Positions 41,048 to 48,941 of a DNA stretch of 48,941 bases are shown piece by piece. This DNA is from DYRG01 sp041161065 (GTDB taxonomy: Bacteria; Pseudomonadota; Gammaproteobacteria; Beggiatoales; Beggiatoaceae), in NCBI GenBank assembly GCA_041161065.1, contig JBEAVE010000043.1:1-48941 (forward strand). The letters are read 5' to 3'. The position numbers were made by a program, and so were the translations under genes. Below the pieces are notes generated by a model that saw nothing but the letters and a program-made list of their open reading frames with translations, had not been told where the DNA came from and searched no databases. The stretch's first letter is position 1; each line of letters opens with the position of its first letter.

Positions 41048-41076
41048 TGTTGCAATGCAGCATTAAGAGTGTTATC
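41048..41076 (+). promoter_or_regulatory. Sigma70-type promoter of phaE
   Basis: TTGTTG (41048-41053) and TGTTAT (41071-41076) are 17 bases apart, 32 bases before the ATG. Confidence 0.5.
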
Positions 41077-41108
41077 TTGATAGCGTTTTTACTTTTGAGG
41101 AGCTTTTT

Positions 41109-42092
41109 ATGAGCCAAACGACATTTCCTCCTTTTTTTAGTGCTGAATTGTTGTCCACGCAGCAACGTTTTTGGGAAAATTGCTTCAAAATCAATCCACA
41201 ACAACCCGCCATGCCTGATGTGTTATCGTTGTGGAACGGTGCGCTTGACAATATGCGCAAACAAATGAGCGGCTGGATTGAATCGCCGTTGCAACAAGTG
41301 ACCGCTGAAACACAGCAATTTTCAACACTTGTTGAACAATTTCAAAGCTATATGCAGCAATTTCCCAATTGGCAAACCCAGTTTCAAACCCATGCGCAAC
41401 TTTGGCAAACCCATCAACAAGCGCAGCAAAAAGCCTTACAAATGATTCAACAAATCGGAATGCGTACAGTTCATTTGTTAAATCAACGAGTTAGCGAATT
41501 ATCTGCGCAACAACCCTTGCCGCCACAAGCGTTGTACACTGCGTGGGTTGAAGCGGGCGAAAAAGCCTACGCAGAATTCGTCAGCACCGATGATTACGCC
41601 AAAACAACAGGTGAATTGATTAATAGTTGGTTGGCGTGGCGACAAAATGGACGGCTTGCATTAGATGAAATGTTAGCCAGTTTGCATTTGCCAACGTATG
41701 CGCAAACTCAACAATTACAAGTGAAATTAGCCGATTTGCGTGCTCAACAACAACAAGCACAACAGATTGATAATAGTGAAGAAATTGCGTCGTTGAATGC
41801 AGAAATTAACCGTTTGCAGGCTATTATTACGGAATTACAAACGGTAAAGGAAACCGCAGAAGAAACGACAAAAGAAATGGCAAAAGAAGTCGCTATTGTT
41901 GAAACATCGGTAGAAATCACTGAATCGGTACAAACTGCGGTAGAAAGTATTGAGGAAAAAACAGAAGAAACCAGCGTTGTAGAAATGCAATCGCCCGAGC
42001 CTGATGTTGAAATCCCTAAAAAAGCTCCCGCCAAAAAAACGACGAAGAAAGCCTCTTCTTCTCGTTCTGCCACTGCATTCAAATCACGTTAA
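41109..42092 (+). CDS. phaE: Class III PHA synthase subunit PhaE with basic tail
   Basis: GAGGAG precedes the ATG. The 327-residue product has a PhaE-like core (about 1-200): a Gln-rich helical region, then A-L-Y-T-A-W-V-E-A-G-E-K-A-Y-A-E-F, D-D-Y-A-K-T-T-G-E-L-I-N-S-W, and the closing L-P-T-Y-A-Q-T-Q-Q-L. It continues with a coiled coil (about 205-245), an acidic Glu/Thr/Val-rich linker, and a basic tail K-K-A-P-A-K-K-T-T-K-K-A-S-S-S-R-S. PhaE pairs with PhaC to polymerise polyhydroxybutyrate; phaC is not in this window. The Lys/Ala/Pro tail resembles those of PhaF/PhaM granule proteins that bind DNA. A phasin-like role is the alternative. Confidence 0.75.
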   Translation: MSQTTFPPFFSAELLSTQQRFWENCFKINPQQPAMPDVLSLWNGALDNMRKQMSGWIESPLQQVTAETQQFSTLVEQFQSYMQQFPNWQTQFQTHAQLWQTHQQAQQKALQMIQQIGMRTVHLLNQRVSELSAQQPLPPQALYTAWVEAGEKAYAEFVSTDDYAKTTGELINSWLAWRQNGRLALDEMLASLHLPTYAQTQQLQVKLADLRAQQQQAQQIDNSEEIASLNAEINRLQAIITELQTVKETAEETTKEMAKEVAIVETSVEITESVQTAVESIEEKTEETSVVEMQSPEPDVEIPKKAPAKKTTKKASSSRSATAFKSR

Positions 42093-42110
42093 ACATTGCA
42101 TTTCGTACAC

Positions 42111-42155
42111 AAAAAACCTCGCCTTTGATTTCAATTAAAAGCGGGGTTTTCTCTT
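42111..42155. terminator. Bidirectional terminator between phaE and the PP-loop gene
   Basis: AAAACCTCGC (42113-42122) pairs with GCGGGGTTTT (42141-42150) with one wobble. A-rich and T-rich flanks on the outer sides suit both convergent genes. Confidence 0.8.
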
Positions 42156-42157
42156 AT

Positions 42158-43549
42158 TTAAACTAAAGAAAAAATATACTGTTTGCTCACATCGGCGACG
42201 CGATCTAATTCTGAGAAAACTCGATGGGCAATTTCCTGAGGAAGAGAAGGATAGTTTCTATCCACAATCGCATAATGATTGGCGGCAACATTCAAATCAA
42301 AATCCTTAACTTCCTTTATAAAAATATCCATTGCTTTACCCGTTAGTCCTTTACGACGACATAATTCAAAGGCTAGTTTTGTTTCCTCAATTTGACCAAT
42401 ACATTCAAATGGGGTATGTTTCTCGAGTCCCAACATTTGTCGAAACCACAATTGGTTCTCGGGTAAATCAAATAGATTTATTTCAAAGATTTGATTCACT
42501 AAATCAATCGGTAAATAAGCCATATAATTTAACCAAACATACGCACATTTTGCACATTTCTTACACCAAGGTTTGTTTATATTACAAGAATGCGTAAAAG
42601 GAACATCGTTCAAATGTTCACGAAGCATATTAAAAATCACTACATCGTAAATTGGTTTTAATAAACTAAAATACTGCGCGTTGGAAATAAATTGTTTTTG
42701 AATATAAGTATTTAAGAGTTGTTCTGCTTCCGTTGATTTTCCCCATTGATGATTAATTTCTTCGCCAGTTTCTTCCCAAATTAAATTCGGAAAATCCGCA
42801 CTGTGTTCATGTCCAAGACTAATGTAACGATAACGATGTTGTAATACTATTGGCAATGATGCAAAAATAGAACTTGGGGTTTCGGCGGCGGTTAATGATA
42901 TTACACCATATTCTGGAGAAAGTTCTAATACGGGGCTATCCAAAAAATCATCATATATAGAAATCTTATGTTGGGTTTGTGATTGCGCGTTTTTTAAGAG
43001 ATTTCCTATTAGTTGATGTTGTACTTCAGCTCGCCCATAAATTGAGCTAGAATACGCGCAAGTTGAATAGGGCGTATTTGTCTTTTCTAACAATTTTAGA
43101 GAAACTAAACTATCTTTTCCTCCCCCACAAAATAAGAGAATTTGGGGATTATTTTCTTTGATTTGGACAGGTGTTGAAATATTTTTAACGGGCTGACTTA
43201 AGAAACGCGGGGGATTATTATTTGGCAAATGATTTTCATATCGCCATTGTGCCCAGACTTTTCTCTGAACAGTGCACCAAAGTTCCTCAAATTCTGGCGT
43301 GTGATATTTTTTGAAAATCCCTAAATCAAAAACGTCGGGTTTTAAACTCGTTAATTTGTTTGCTTCAAATGCCACGATATGAAAATACACTTTCTCCATA
43401 TAATCTATTCCTAATTTTTGTTCTAATTCTAATAGATTAACATCGTTATACCAATATGAGGTTGAAAAACGTAATTCATTGATACCCAAAACCATTGATA
43501 ATTGGTGTTTAGAGCGGGTATAAGATTCAATTAAAAGGGTATTATTCAT
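42158..43549 (-). CDS. PP-loop (QueC/MurL-like) ATP-dependent enzyme
   Basis: The 463-residue protein has a PP-loop ATP pyrophosphatase signature, L-L-F-C-G-G-G-K-D-S-L-V (137-149). It also has a four-cysteine cluster at 322, 329, 332 and 335 (S-C-N-I-N-K-P-W-C-K-K-C-A-K-C) like a structural zinc site. An N-terminal domain of about 130 residues precedes the PP-loop, which QueC lacks. The overall plan and the segment L-G-L-E-K-H-T-P-F-E-C-I-G suggest the MurL group (ATP-dependent epimerase of UDP-MurNAc-L-Ala-L-Glu), but I am not certain. A queuosine-type or unknown adenylating enzyme is the alternative. The start overlaps hflX by ATGA, where hflK would normally be. Confidence 0.6.
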   Translation of the reverse strand: MNNTLLIESYTRSKHQLSMVLGINELRFSTSYWYNDVNLLELEQKLGIDYMEKVYFHIVAFEANKLTSLKPDVFDLGIFKKYHTPEFEELWCTVQRKVWAQWRYENHLPNNNPPRFLSQPVKNISTPVQIKENNPQILLFCGGGKDSLVSLKLLEKTNTPYSTCAYSSSIYGRAEVQHQLIGNLLKNAQSQTQHKISIYDDFLDSPVLELSPEYGVISLTAAETPSSIFASLPIVLQHRYRYISLGHEHSADFPNLIWEETGEEINHQWGKSTEAEQLLNTYIQKQFISNAQYFSLLKPIYDVVIFNMLREHLNDVPFTHSCNINKPWCKKCAKCAYVWLNYMAYLPIDLVNQIFEINLFDLPENQLWFRQMLGLEKHTPFECIGQIEETKLAFELCRRKGLTGKAMDIFIKEVKDFDLNVAANHYAIVDRNYPSLPQEIAHRVFSELDRVADVSKQYIFSLV

Positions 43550-44805
43550 GGATTAGTTGTGATATGAAATGGGTTGAAATAACGGGTTTCAATAATTATT
43601 TCCATTTCGCAAGAACCGTCGTCGAGGAAGGTTTCTTTTAGGACTTGTCCAAATTCATGGAAATGTGCGCGAAGTTTTTGATGTTGCGGAAGAATTTTCA
43701 CCGTTCGGTGCTCAAATTGACGCGGTAATCTTTCAATCAACGCTTGCAATAACAAATCACACCCGTCGCCCGTTTGCGCGGATAGCCACACTCGATGCGG
43801 TAGATTATTTTCATCACGTTCAATTCGCGGCGTTTCATTTAATTGATCAATTTTGTTGTAAATAATGATTTGTGGGATTTCTGCCGCACCGATTTCTTCC
43901 AAAATTTTATTAACTTGTTCAATACGTTGCTGGCGTTCAGGATCAGCGCAATCGACCACATGAATTAACACTTCTGCCATGCGCGTTTCGTCGAGAGTTG
44001 CTCGAAATGCGGCGACCAAATCGTGCGGTAATTGCTGCACAAATCCCACCGTATCCGCCAAAATTAATGACGTTTTATTCGGTAATTCAATGCGACGTAA
44101 TGTGGTGTCGAGTGTTGCAAACAATTGATTTGCCGAGAAAACATTGGAACTTGTTAGGCGATTAAATAAGGTAGATTTTCCTGCATTTGTATAACCCACC
44201 AATGAAACAACGGGGATTTCTGCGCGAGAACGGGCACGGCGACTTTGGGTGCGTTGGCGGGAAACTTTTTCTAATCGACTTTGGATTTGATCAATGCGTT
44301 TGGAAATTAAACGACGGTCGGTTTCTAATTGGGTTTCACCGGGTCCGCGCAATCCAATCCCGCCCCGTTGGCGTTCCAAATGCGTCCACCCGCGAATCAA
44401 GCGGCTCGACAAATGTTTAAGTTGAGCTAATTCGACTTGCAACTTACCTTCAAATGATCGAGCACGTTGCGCAAAAATATCTAAAATTAATTCCGTTCGA
44501 TCAATGACGCGGCAATTGAGCATTTTCTCTAAATTACGGGCTTGAACGGGATTTAAACGGTGATTGAATAAAACGAGATCGGCTTGATGAGTTTGAATGA
44601 CTTGTTGGATTTCTTCGACTTTTCCAGAACCGATGAACTGACCCGAATCGGGGACATCGCGCGTGCCTTCGATGGTGGCTAAAGGCGTAACGTTGGCGGC
44701 TTCGGTGAGATGAATAAACTCTTGAAGATCAGGCACATCCGCCTCGCGTTTGAAGCGGATGCTCACCAAAATGGCTTGTTCGCCCGTTTGAGGACGTTCT
44801 AACAA
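43546..44805 (-). CDS. hflX: Ribosome-associated GTPase HflX
   Basis: The 419-residue product has the HflX N-terminal nucleotide-binding domain, the Gly-rich linker G-G-I-G-L-R-G-P-G-E-T-Q-L-E-T-D, and a GTPase domain (G-Y-T-N-A-G-K-S-T, D-T-V-G-F, N-K-I-D). HflX splits stalled ribosomes. The start codon is TTG at 44805, three bases after the hfq stop, with GAGGG in the hfq end as ribosome-binding site; there is no ATG choice near. The miaA-hfq-hflX order is classic. Confidence 0.95.
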   Translation of the reverse strand: MLERPQTGEQAILVSIRFKREADVPDLQEFIHLTEAANVTPLATIEGTRDVPDSGQFIGSGKVEEIQQVIQTHQADLVLFNHRLNPVQARNLEKMLNCRVIDRTELILDIFAQRARSFEGKLQVELAQLKHLSSRLIRGWTHLERQRGGIGLRGPGETQLETDRRLISKRIDQIQSRLEKVSRQRTQSRRARSRAEIPVVSLVGYTNAGKSTLFNRLTSSNVFSANQLFATLDTTLRRIELPNKTSLILADTVGFVQQLPHDLVAAFRATLDETRMAEVLIHVVDCADPERQQRIEQVNKILEEIGAAEIPQIIIYNKIDQLNETPRIERDENNLPHRVWLSAQTGDGCDLLLQALIERLPRQFEHRTVKILPQHQKLRAHFHEFGQVLKETFLDDGSCEMEIIIETRYFNPFHITTNP

Positions 44806-44808
44806 CGA

Positions 44809-45063
44809 TTAACCCTCAAGTGGCGCGCTGTCCACTTTTTCGTCGGCGGTCGCGTATTTGACATTGCGTGACGGCACGATGGTTGAAATCGCGTGTTTAT
44901 AAACCATTTGGCTGACGGTATTGCGCAACAAAATCACAAATTGATCAAAAGATTCCACTTGTCCTTGTAACTTAATTCCGTTCACTAAATAGATAGAAAC
45001 CGGTATGCGTTCTTTACGCAAAGCATTCAAGAAAGGGTCTTGGAGACTTTGAGCTTTGTTCAT
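44809..45063 (-). CDS. hfq: RNA chaperone Hfq
   Basis: The 84-residue Sm-like protein starts M-N-K-A-Q-S-L-Q-D-P-F-L-N and has Sm1 (V-N-G-I-K-L-Q-G-Q-V-E-S-F-D-Q) and Sm2 with Y-K-H-A-I-S-T-I. These residues form the U-rich RNA-binding pocket of the hexamer. The C-terminal tail is short. Hfq pairs small RNAs with mRNAs. The start overlaps the miaA stop by ATGA. Confidence 0.97.
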   Translation of the reverse strand: MNKAQSLQDPFLNALRKERIPVSIYLVNGIKLQGQVESFDQFVILLRNTVSQMVYKHAISTIVPSRNVKYATADEKVDSAPLEG

Positions 45064-46028
45064 ATTAACTTCCCCTCATTATTGTTGTTAAGAAAATGTG
45101 TTATAACTGTTGCTATTTGTGCTGTTAAATCAGGTACTTCGCTATCAAACCACTGTGCATCTTTCTCACTTCGCAACCACGTTAATTGACGTTTTGCAAG
45201 TTGTCGAGTTGCAATGATGGCTTTTTCTACCATTTGAGGATATTCCTCCGCGCCGGTCAAATACTGCCAAACCTGACGATAACCCACCGATCTCATTGAC
45301 GGACTATCCAAATTCAAATCTGGGCGTTGAAAGAGTTGTTTAACTTCCTCGACAAAACCCGCGTCCAACATTTGGTGGAAACGCCGCGCAATCCGATCAC
45401 GGAGAATGTCCCGATCTATGGGCGCGATGACCAATTTTAAAACCCGATACGGCGACGCATTTTTTTGACCAAAGCGCGCGCTCATCGGTTGATCGGTCAA
45501 TTCGCAGACTTCTAAAGCCCGTTGAATGCGCTGCGGGTCGTTTGGGTGTATACGTTGCGCCGCGACCGGATCAAGCGCAGCCAACCGCGAATGCAACGCC
45601 GCCCAGCCGATTTCTTGCGCCTCTCGCCCCAGTCGTTCGCGGATTGTTGGATCAGCGGCGGGCAAATCCGACAAACCCTGTTGCAATGCTCGAAAATACA
45701 ACCCCGTTCCACCCACTAACAACGGAATTTTCCCTTGATTAACAATCTGTTGGATAAGAACGCGGGCATCTTCTGCAAAGCGCGCCGCCGAATAATGTTC
45801 CGCAGGATCACAAATATCGATCAAATGATGGGGCGTGGTTGCGAGAAAAGCAGCATCGGGTTTTGCCGTGCCAATATTCATGCCGCGATACACCAACGCA
45901 GAATCTACACTAATGATTTCACAAGGAAATTTTTTGATCAACTGCGCCGCTAAATCCGTTTTTCCCGACGCGGTCGGTCCCATCAAAAAAATCACCGACA
46001 CGATCTTATCACAAGAATTCTCTTTCAT
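45060..46028 (-). CDS. miaA: tRNA dimethylallyltransferase
   Basis: MiaA adds dimethylallyl to A37 of tRNAs reading U-starting codons. I choose the ATG at 46028 (M-K-E-N-S-C-D-K); a TTG at 46034 lies two codons upstream. The ~322-residue product has the P-loop G-P-T-A-S-G-K-T-D-L, V-D-S-A-L-V-Y-R-G-M-N-I-G-T-A-K-P, and the family blocks G-G-T-G-L-Y-F-R-A-L and R-Q-L-A-K-R-Q-L-T-W-L-R. The middle of the gene (about 45,380-45,720) is conspicuously G+C-rich. Confidence 0.96.
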   Translation of the reverse strand: MKENSCDKIVSVIFLMGPTASGKTDLAAQLIKKFPCEIISVDSALVYRGMNIGTAKPDAAFLATTPHHLIDICDPAEHYSAARFAEDARVLIQQIVNQGKIPLLVGGTGLYFRALQQGLSDLPAADPTIRERLGREAQEIGWAALHSRLAALDPVAAQRIHPNDPQRIQRALEVCELTDQPMSARFGQKNASPYRVLKLVIAPIDRDILRDRIARRFHQMLDAGFVEEVKQLFQRPDLNLDSPSMRSVGYRQVWQYLTGAEEYPQMVEKAIIATRQLAKRQLTWLRSEKDAQWFDSEVPDLTAQIATVITHFLNNNNEGKLI

Positions 46029-46043
46029 TCGCAAGATAGCTAA

Positions 46044-47498
46044 TTATTTCTGTGCAGGTGGTAATGAGGAAGGCGTTTCAAGCGGCGGTGTTTGCAATGG
46101 CGCGCTCGGTAATTCGCTCATTTGTTTCATCAAACCCAATGCACTAAACGCAGAAATCACATCGAGATTAGTTTTCAAACCGTCTTTGTTCTCACCATTT
46201 CCCGTTGAAACATAATTAGACGGCATTTCAACTTTGAAATTAGGCAAATTGGTATATAATGTTTGCGCAATATCACGCTGAATCTCCGCCAAGAAAATAT
46301 CCTTATACGTTCCTCGAGCCGCATATTTAGCGGCTAACACTTCATTTTCAGCCTTTCCTTTTTGCAAAATAGCTTGAGCTTCAAATGCCGCTGCTTCTGA
46401 ATTGGCTTTTTGGATTTCACGATTTGCTTGAGAAATAGATAATTCCTTTTCCCGATCAATCACCGCCATATCTTTTAATTTGCGCTGTTCCACTAACGAT
46501 TTCTCAGCAATTTGTTTAGCAACTTCCACTTCACGTTGTTGAGCAATCACCGCAAGTTCTTTCTCCCGATGCGCATCTTGAACCGCTTTAGTTCTTTCAA
46601 TTTCTTTTTTAAGTTGCTCAGTTTTTGCTTGGGCTTTAGCGGTTTCTTGTTCTTGAATGGTTTTAATACGTTCTGCAACCAACGTTTTCTTATCAACCAA
46701 CAAACGACTTAATTGTTCTTCAGGGTGAGGATTATTTAACGTCACTTGTGTGGCTTCGATACCATAAGGTGCTAATGGATTATTTGCTCGAATTCTATTA
46801 CCTTGTTGATCTAAAATTGGAACTGTTTTCCACACAATTTGTTTGCTGCGTTGTAATTTGTGAGATTCCTCTTGTTCTAATCCTACGGGTGCAATATCTA
46901 ATTGATCAATTTCTACCTGCCGACGTTCGGTTACATAAACTCCATTTGTTAATTGATCTTCCAAATCTGCTTTGAACAGCGTCAAACCCCCTTGAAAAAA
47001 CTCTTCTCCCGTATATTGTGCCGCCGTATTAACCGTCACGCTTCGAGCATTTCTCACCAATAAAGCGTCCACTAAATTTTCAAAGGTTCTAAATTCACGA
47101 TGGGTTTGAATAATCTTTTGTGGATCAGTGGGTAAGCGAAAACGAAAGGTAATTGGAATTTGCCCAGTATAAGTATCTGCAAAACGCACGGTAATGGGTT
47201 CTAAAATACGGGTTAATGCTTCACCGTCTTCTGCGCCAAATGAAACCGTTGCTACCTGTTTATATTCAGTGACGCTAGAAAAGAACGGCGTGCGAAAATG
47301 AACCCCGGGTTCGGTGAAGACCGACAAACTCCCCGTTAAAATATTTTGATAAACGTAGATATACCCCAACGTGGTTTGAAACATCATTTGTTTAAGAACA
47401 GAAAATAGTAAGAAAATGGCGAGAATTAGAAACACCAATTTGAAATGACGTTTTTCAGGCATTTTGGAAACTTCAGATATTTTATTAAATAAGGACAT
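46044..47498 (-). CDS. SPFH/band-7 (prohibitin/flotillin-like) membrane protein
   Basis: The ATG at 47498 is preferred because AAAGGAG lies 8 bases upstream; the ATG at 47504 would leave only 2. The 484-residue protein has one N-terminal membrane segment (about 18-38). An SPFH domain follows (about 40-270; E-P-G-V-H-F-R-T-P-F-F, P-I-T-V-R-F-A-D), then a long Lys/Glu/Ala/Gln-rich coiled coil (about 270-400), and a Pro-rich end. Such proteins form oligomeric membrane scaffolds. It precedes miaA in the same direction, 16 bases from its start, whereas hflK/hflC normally follow hflX. It may stand in for HflKC, which is unproven. Confidence 0.85.
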   Translation of the reverse strand: MSLFNKISEVSKMPEKRHFKLVFLILAIFLLFSVLKQMMFQTTLGYIYVYQNILTGSLSVFTEPGVHFRTPFFSSVTEYKQVATVSFGAEDGEALTRILEPITVRFADTYTGQIPITFRFRLPTDPQKIIQTHREFRTFENLVDALLVRNARSVTVNTAAQYTGEEFFQGGLTLFKADLEDQLTNGVYVTERRQVEIDQLDIAPVGLEQEESHKLQRSKQIVWKTVPILDQQGNRIRANNPLAPYGIEATQVTLNNPHPEEQLSRLLVDKKTLVAERIKTIQEQETAKAQAKTEQLKKEIERTKAVQDAHREKELAVIAQQREVEVAKQIAEKSLVEQRKLKDMAVIDREKELSISQANREIQKANSEAAAFEAQAILQKGKAENEVLAAKYAARGTYKDIFLAEIQRDIAQTLYTNLPNFKVEMPSNYVSTGNGENKDGLKTNLDVISAFSALGLMKQMSELPSAPLQTPPLETPSSLPPAQK

Positions 47499-47617
47499 TT
47501 GCATTTCTCCTTTGATGGATTGAAGCTATATTCTATATCGATTTCTAAAATTAAGCCAATGGGCTTGTCGAAAACCTTGAAATGTGGCACATTAGAGCAT
47601 TTTTGGACGTTTCAATT

Positions 47618-48352
47618 ATGTATTTTCAAAGCCTTGCATTAGGGGTTAATATCGATCACGTTGCAACGTTGCGACAAGCGCGCGGCACACGTTATCCCGA
47701 TCCGATTCAAGCCGCGATCGCCGCCGAACAAGCGGGCGCAGACGCGATTACCGTGCATTTGCGCGAAGACCGCCGTCATATTCAAGAACGCGATGTTATT
47801 TTATTACAACAAACCATTTTAACTCGATTGAATTTAGAAATGGCGGTGACAGAGGAAATGCTCACTTTTGCAGAGCAACTTAAACCCGCCGATTGTTGTT
47901 TAGTGCCCGAACGGCGCGAAGAATTAACCACCGAAGGCGGACTCGATGTCGCGGGAAATTTATCAAAAATAACAACCGCTTGCCAACGTTTAGCCGCTGC
48001 AAATGTGCGAGTTTCACTTTTTATTGATCCCGATCCGCAACAAATTGATGCCGCTTTACAAACCGGTGCGCCCACGATTGAAATACATACAGGCAAGTTC
48101 GCTGATCTCGTTGATCTAAATGAAAAAAAAGCCGAATTTCAACGCATTCAATTAGCCGCTCAACGGGCGCATCGCGGCGGATTACAAGTGAACGCGGGAC
48201 ATGGTTTGAATTACCAAAATGTGGGTGCAATTTCCTCGATTCCAGAAATCCGCGAATTAAACATCGGACACGCAATTGTTGCTCGAGCATTATTTGAGGG
48301 TTTTGAAACCGCCGTGCGTGAAATGAAACGCTTAATGTCCAATGCTCGATAA
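47618..48352 (+). CDS. pdxJ: Pyridoxine 5'-phosphate synthase
   Basis: The ATG at 47618 (M-Y-F-Q-S-L-A-L-G-V-N-I-D-H) gives 244 residues, the family length; the ATG at 47582 adds an unlikely leader. PdxJ condenses deoxyxylulose-5-phosphate with 3-amino-acetone-phosphate in vitamin B6 synthesis. Visible blocks are G-V-N-I-D-H-V-A-T-L-R-Q-A-R-G, H-L-R-E-D-R-R-H-I-Q-E-R-D-V, L-V-P-E-R-R-E-E-L-T-T-E-G-G-L, and N-A-G-H-G-L-N-Y-x-N. It is divergent from the SPFH gene and stands alone. Confidence 0.97.
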   Translation: MYFQSLALGVNIDHVATLRQARGTRYPDPIQAAIAAEQAGADAITVHLREDRRHIQERDVILLQQTILTRLNLEMAVTEEMLTFAEQLKPADCCLVPERREELTTEGGLDVAGNLSKITTACQRLAAANVRVSLFIDPDPQQIDAALQTGAPTIEIHTGKFADLVDLNEKKAEFQRIQLAAQRAHRGGLQVNAGHGLNYQNVGAISSIPEIRELNIGHAIVARALFEGFETAVREMKRLMSNAR

Positions 48353-48376
48353 TCCTTTCTAAAATCACATAACAAC

Positions 48377-48414
48377 CGAGAATATCTACTAACATTTTTA
48401 AGTGGCTATTCTCG
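48377..48414. terminator. Hairpin after pdxJ
   Basis: CGAGAATA (48377-48384) pairs perfectly with TATTCTCG (48407-48414). The loop is 22 bases and no long T-run follows, so it is a weak terminator candidate. A second hairpin, CTAATGT (48424-48430) with ACATTAG (48438-48444), follows. Confidence 0.35.
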
Positions 48415-48480
48415 TATTCTTCACTAATGTCGCGGACACATTAGCCGTTTAGGCAATTGAAATGATCCGAAATAAAAGAA

Positions 48481-48517
48481 AACCTGTCAGATATTGAAAT
48501 TTGACAGGTTCTTTTTT
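48481..48517 (+). terminator. Rho-independent terminator
   Basis: AACCTGTCA (48481-48489) pairs perfectly with TGACAGGTT (48502-48510) and is followed by a T-rich run CTTTTTT. It ends 130 bases past pdxJ, the nearest plus-strand gene. Confidence 0.85.
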
Positions 48518-48593
48518 GGGTTTGAATAACTTGAAAGGTTTGTCGGTTTAATCTACAATTATTTGAACTTGAACCATGAAAAGGAGATAAGTT

Positions 48594-48851
48594 ATGACAG
48601 ATGAAGAATTAAAAGCCTTAGTGGCGAGTCTTGCCGTTTCTCAAAAACAGACTGACGAGCAAATGAGAAAAACTGATGAACAAATGAAAAGAACTGATGA
48701 AAAATTGGAATGAATGGGGATTTATTTGGGAAATATAACACGCAATCAAGGAGATGTTGCGGAAGAGTTCTTTTTCAATAGTTTAATTGATGAGCCACGA
48801 TTAGGAAGCATTTGTTTTGATGATATAGTCGGATTCCTATTAAATTATTAA
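48594..48851 (+). pseudogene. Broken DUF3782-like gene
   Basis: AAGGAGA (48581-48587) and ATG open M-T-D-E-E-L-K-A-L-V, then the heptad-like T-D-E-Q-M-R-K-T-D-E-Q-M-K-R typical of the coiled-coil start of DUF3782-like proteins, which often carry a PD-(D/E)XK-like domain. A TGA at 48711-48713 stops it at codon 40. The same frame continues M-G-I-Y-L-G-N-I-T-R-N-Q-G-D-V-A-E-E-F-F-F, to C-F-D-D-I-V, and then diverges and ends at 48851. The nuclease-like core that should follow is not readable in the last 90 bases. Confidence 0.6.
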
Positions 48852-48941
48852 CTAGATGAAAATGAAAATAATGGATTAAAAATATAATCGATGGTTTGTT
48901 GAAGAGATTTAAATAGAGGGTAATATTTCTTCACTTTTTTC

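Noticed and set aside
45512..45742. Four overlapping short frames inside miaA
   Set aside because: The G+C-rich segment has few stop codons in any frame. miaA is continuous and conserved there.
1..48941. tRNA, rRNA or other structured RNA genes
   Set aside because: No cloverleaf, rRNA block or recognisable conserved RNA was seen in the gene gaps, most of which are under 200 bases. A covariance-model scan was not possible.

Overview
The window reads as chromosomal DNA of an AT-rich gammaproteobacterium. Evidence includes classic gammaproteobacterial gene strings (miaA-hfq-hflX, holB-pilZ-tatD, mlaD-mlaC-mlaB, glmU-glmS), a UUG-started rpsT, a RF2 gene with the standard programmed frameshift, MlaA and LptG of a double-membraned cell, and a PhaE-type (class III) polyhydroxyalkanoate synthase subunit. 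Together with a large Cache/HAMP/kinase/receiver/cyclase protein and short palindromic repeats, this would suit a sulfur-oxidising Thiotrichales/Beggiatoa-like or Chromatiales-like lineage. That placement is an inference; the window holds no rRNA or other decisive marker.

Layout. 1-3.2 kb: truncated TonB receptor, exported DUF2202 ferritin-like protein, VanZ-like protein. 3.2-8.3 kb: hybrid sensor kinase-cyclase followed directly by an ankyrin-repeat protein, then rpsT. 8.3-10.8 kb (minus): prfB-murB-erpA. 10.9-14.7 kb (plus): a DUF4124-like secreted protein, then an arsenic-type operon (ArsR-ArsC fusion, mini-thioredoxin, GDCCxC protein, ArsP/DUF318 permease, Acr3). 14.8-17.6 kb (minus): TauE/SafE-like membrane protein, FeSOD, a proline-rich secreted protein with a 90-bp tandem repeat, and a TesA-like SGNH esterase. 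17.7-20.3 kb: an AAA ATPase fused to a DUF123 (GIY-YIG-like) nuclease domain, converging on a PIN/NYN-like putative nuclease. 20.3-29.2 kb (minus): one long tightly packed run, glmU-glmS-caspase-like protein-mnmG-mlaD-mlaC-mlaB-ABC ATPase-ABC permease. 29.2-31.2 kb (plus): dapB, mlaA, a ZapB-like coiled coil. 31.3-32.6 kb: rsxA alone, then a decayed toxin-antitoxin remnant beside a palindromic mini-element. 32.7-42.1 kb (plus): lysS-holB-pilZ-tatD, two small exported proteins with W-C-x6-C repeats, ispA-lptG-MazG-like-gatB, phaE. 42.2-47.5 kb (minus): SPFH protein, miaA-hfq-hflX, PP-loop ATPase. 47.6 kb to the end: pdxJ, terminator-like hairpins and a broken DUF3782-like gene.

Most genes are housekeeping: cell-wall precursor supply (murB, glmU, glmS, dapB), outer-membrane lipid asymmetry (mla genes, lptG), translation (prfB, rpsT, lysS, gatB, mnmG, miaA) and isoprenoids (ispA). 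The accessory parts with most potential novelty are the AAA-DUF123 fusion next to the PIN-like protein, the small caspase-like protein translationally coupled to glmS, the paired W-C-x6-C repeat proteins, the PP-loop ATPase after hflX, and a family of three short palindromic elements at 14.75, 31.2 and 32.1 kb.
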